From assembly GCA_965248155.1 (NCBI GenBank), contig CBDFIO010000001.1, positions 186,001 through 250,000 of the forward strand: a DNA stretch of 64,000 nt, given 5' to 3'. The notes beneath the pieces were generated by a model, which saw only the letters and a list, made by a program, of their open reading frames with translations, was not told the DNA's origin and made no database searches. The position numbers were made by a program, and so were the translations under genes. Shown piece after piece: positions 61,533 through 64,000 of the stretch. Origin of the DNA: RFSX01 sp965248155 (GTDB lineage: Bacteria; Bacteroidota; Bacteroidia; Chitinophagales; Saprospiraceae). Position 1 is the stretch's first letter; every line of letters starts with the position of its first letter.

Positions 61533-64000
61533 AATGGGAGGCGGAGGAACAACCTCGGATTGTTGCGATAATGGTTGCGATAAAGTTGCTGATTTTGTAA
61601 TGACTTACACTGGAGAAAGTTGTGATGCTACTAATACATCTCAACAATCTGATAAATATGATTGTAGTGGAGATCCACAAGGAGATAATCAAGTATATAT
61701 TGTAGTAAATAGTGAAGAAAATAATCTAGGAGGTGAAGTATACTTCACCGGTAATGTAGATTTAGGCGGAGTGTTTACAGCGAGTGCTTCAAATGCAGGA
61801 CAGAACAAATTGAATTCAAAAACATTTTTTCACATCTTTGATTACCAAGGAGGTACAGAAATTCAATTGGTTGAAATTCACGCTTCATGTTCAGCACCGG
61901 TAGTTCTTGGAGATCAAGTAGGTAGCTTGATAATTGTAAATGCGATATTTGAAAATGGATTTGAATGTGGACCAATCCCACCTGTTGATGTATGTGAAGA
62001 TATAGAACAGACAATTACTTATAATTGGTCTGTTGTAGATGAATGCGGATTAACTGACGTCGCAAGTAGAACAATAACAATTAAAGATATAAACCCACCA
62101 GTTTCGTGCGATCCATTAGATAAAACTATAGAATGTGTGGGTACCTCTAATAATGAAAATGAAGCTCAATCTTGGAATGAATCGAATATTGCATTATTAG
62201 AAAGTTGTGCAACTGATGATTGTACCAATGTCTATGTTACCTCGAACTATAGTTTTGGAAATTTTGTTCCAGGCTGTGGAAATACAGGTTCTTTAATAGT
62301 GACATATGTAATTTCTGATGATTGCGGTAATTCTATTGAAAAAACTGCAACCTTTACAATAGAAGACACTAATCCACCATTTTTTGATGGCCTGGTTCCA
62401 GATGTGACTATTTCTTGTAATGATCCAATAGAATGGGGAACGCCAGCATTTTTGGATCATTGTGGAGACGTATCAATTACAGATACAAATACTACAGAAT
62501 CTCCAGGAATTTGTACTGGAGAAAAAGTCTTAACAAGGACTTGGACAATAACAGATGATTGTGGTTTAGAAGCACAAACAAGTGCAAAAATCACCGTTAT
62601 TGATAATACTCCCCCGACAGCTAGTGATCCTGACCCGATAACAGTTGAATGTTTCGATGAGATTCCTAATCCAGATCCTAAGGAGGTAACGGATGAGTAT
62701 GACACATGTGATGATAACCCTACTGTTACTTTTGTAAGCGATAATATAACGAGTGTGCCTTGCACAGCCTATGAAACTACTGTAACACGTACATATAGAG
62801 TAACAGATTGTTCTGGTAATACTAAAGATGTATATCAAGAAATAATTATTGATAATGATCCTCCTTTGATAACATGCCCTGCTGATAAAGTAGTAGATTG
62901 TTTTTCAAATATTTATCCAGGCACACCAAATTTTAGAGTGGCCTGTACATTAAATCCAGTCATTGAAATTTCAGACCCAGTCCTTGTTGAAGGAGATGCA
63001 GATTGTCCGGGAGCAGAGTATGAAGTTACATATACAGTAGAAGATGCATGTGGAAGGACTGCATATTGTGTGCAGACATTTACTATCCACAATGATGGAC
63101 CTACAATTGTATGTCCAGATGATCAGACAGTAGAATGTGCATCAGACATCGTTGAAGGAACACCGACGACTACGACTACATGTGGGATGGAGAAATGGGT
63201 AACTACAAGTGGCCCGACCTTGGTTTCTGGGCAAGCAGATTGTCCGGGAGCGAAGTATGAGATAGAATATACAGTAGAAGATGCATGTGGAAGGACTGCA
63301 TATTGTGTGCAGACATTTACTATCCACAATGACGGACCGACAATCGTATGTCCAGATGATCAGACAGTAGAATGTGCATCAGACATCGTTGAAGGAACAC
63401 CGACAACGACGACTTCATGTGGAATGGAGAAATGGGTAACGACGAGCGGCCCGACCCTGGTTTCTGGGGAAGCAGATTGTCCAGGAGCGAAGTATGAGAT
63501 AGAATATACAGTAGAAGATGCATGTGGAAGGACTGCATATTGTGTGCAGACATTTACTATCCACAATGATGGACCGACAATAATATGTCCAGATGATCAG
63601 ACAGTAGAATGTGCATCAGATATCGTTGAAGGGACACCTACATCGACAACTTCATGTGGGATGGAGAAATGGGTAACGACAAGTGGCCCGACCTTGGTTT
63701 CAGGAGATGCAGATTGTTATGGAGCGAAGTATGAGATTATATATACAGTAGAAGATGCATGTGGTAGGACGAAGAGTTATACGCAAACATTTACAATAGA
63801 TAATGACGGACCTACAATTGTATGTCCAGATGATCAGACTGTAGAATGTGAATCAGATATCGTTGAAGGGACACCAACAACGACGACCTCATGTGGGATG
63901 GAGAAATGGGTAACGACGAGTGGACCGACCTTAGTATATGGGCAAGCAGATTGTCCAGGAGCGAAGTATGAGATAGTATATACAGTAGAAGATGCATGTG
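61533..64000 (+). CDS. Giant surface protein, last visible part (continues beyond the window)
   Basis: The frame is open from 61533 to the window end (822 codons). It starts with the fifth CC-module (DCCDNGCDKVADFVMTYTGE). Several HYR-like domains follow (NPPFFDGLVPDVTISCNDP, TPPTASDPDPITVECFDE), then four or more nearly identical 79-residue repeats (CPDDQTVEC, CGMEKWVTTSGPTLV, YTVEDACGRT). One base missing in CAATGGGAGG explains the frame change. The C-terminal sorting domain would lie outside the window. Confidence 0.82.
62992..64000 (+). repeat. 237-bp tandem repeats in the giant gene
   Basis: The segment GATCAGAC recurs at 63121, 63358, 63595 and 63832, a strict 237-bp period (79 residues, one HYR-like domain). 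Units are nearly identical in DNA, including third codon positions, so the amplification is recent or kept uniform by recombination. It continues beyond the window. Confidence 0.95.

Noticed and set aside
62457..63997. Minus-strand ORFs opposite the giant gene's repeats
   Set aside because: They repeat with the same 237-bp period as the coding strand and are simply its complement.

Overview
The window is AT-rich DNA from a member of the Bacteroidota, most likely a Saprospiria-type marine or sludge bacterium. This rests on a SusC/RagA TonB-linked receptor, a type IX secretion C-terminal tail, Rhs/YD-repeat and HYR-type giant surface proteins, and two promoters that match the Bacteroidota consensus TTTG-N19-TAnnTTTG. 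The genus cannot be fixed from the sequence alone.

Layout. (1) 1-2354: 5' part of a SusC-like receptor on the minus strand. (2) 2540-3047: a 47-aa membrane peptide, two hairpin units that repeat the 5' end of the tRNA, and an initiator tRNA gene with its terminator. (3) 3004-15143: the left arm of a temperate phage integrated at that tRNA. It has an integrase, a leftward early operon (HTH protein, cytosine methyltransferase, NinG, helicase loader, replication initiator, SSB, YqaJ-like exonuclease, Rad52-like annealing protein, many small ORFs), an operator array, an S24/LexA-type repressor and a lipoprotein. The structural genes are missing. (4) 15144-31967: an IS-bounded region. Two inverted copies of one 1464-bp IS3-family element flank an Rhs toxin locus in which C-terminal toxin/immunity modules alternate with a replication/integration module (XRE regulator, CHC2-Toprim-ATPase primase, two tyrosine recombinases, 1 kb of structured-looking non-coding DNA). 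(5) 31994-54733: ordinary chromosomal genes: priA, an enoyl-CoA hydratase, obg, dnaA with an AT-rich flank, a split 5'-nucleotidase, an IscA-type carrier, icd, an M14 peptidase, a polysaccharide/aroE/proline dehydrogenase cluster and a frameshifted M49-like peptidase. (6) 55529-64000: a giant cysteine-rich HYR-type surface protein, broken by a nonsense codon and a frameshift and running off the window.

Most notable reading. The 17-bp sequence encoding the conserved MNNNPI motif of the Rhs core is repeated exactly at 18555 and 26565. Between the copies lies an 8.0-kb unit: a new Rhs toxin tip and its immunity genes at one end, and recombinase genes plus non-coding DNA at the other. The older tip and immunity gene follow directly after the second copy. 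This is the arrangement expected if a recombinase-encoding element inserts in frame into the Rhs gene, supplies a new toxin tip and pushes the previous tip downstream. A second, decayed copy of the regulator/primase module follows the displaced tip, which suggests serial insertion.

A second unusual locus is the phage cytosine methyltransferase. A six-G tract sits where one N-terminal half could be joined to either of two overlapping C-terminal reading frames, and both of these read like real phage protein sequence.

All statements come from reading the sequence. No database search was run, so family assignments rest on motif recognition.
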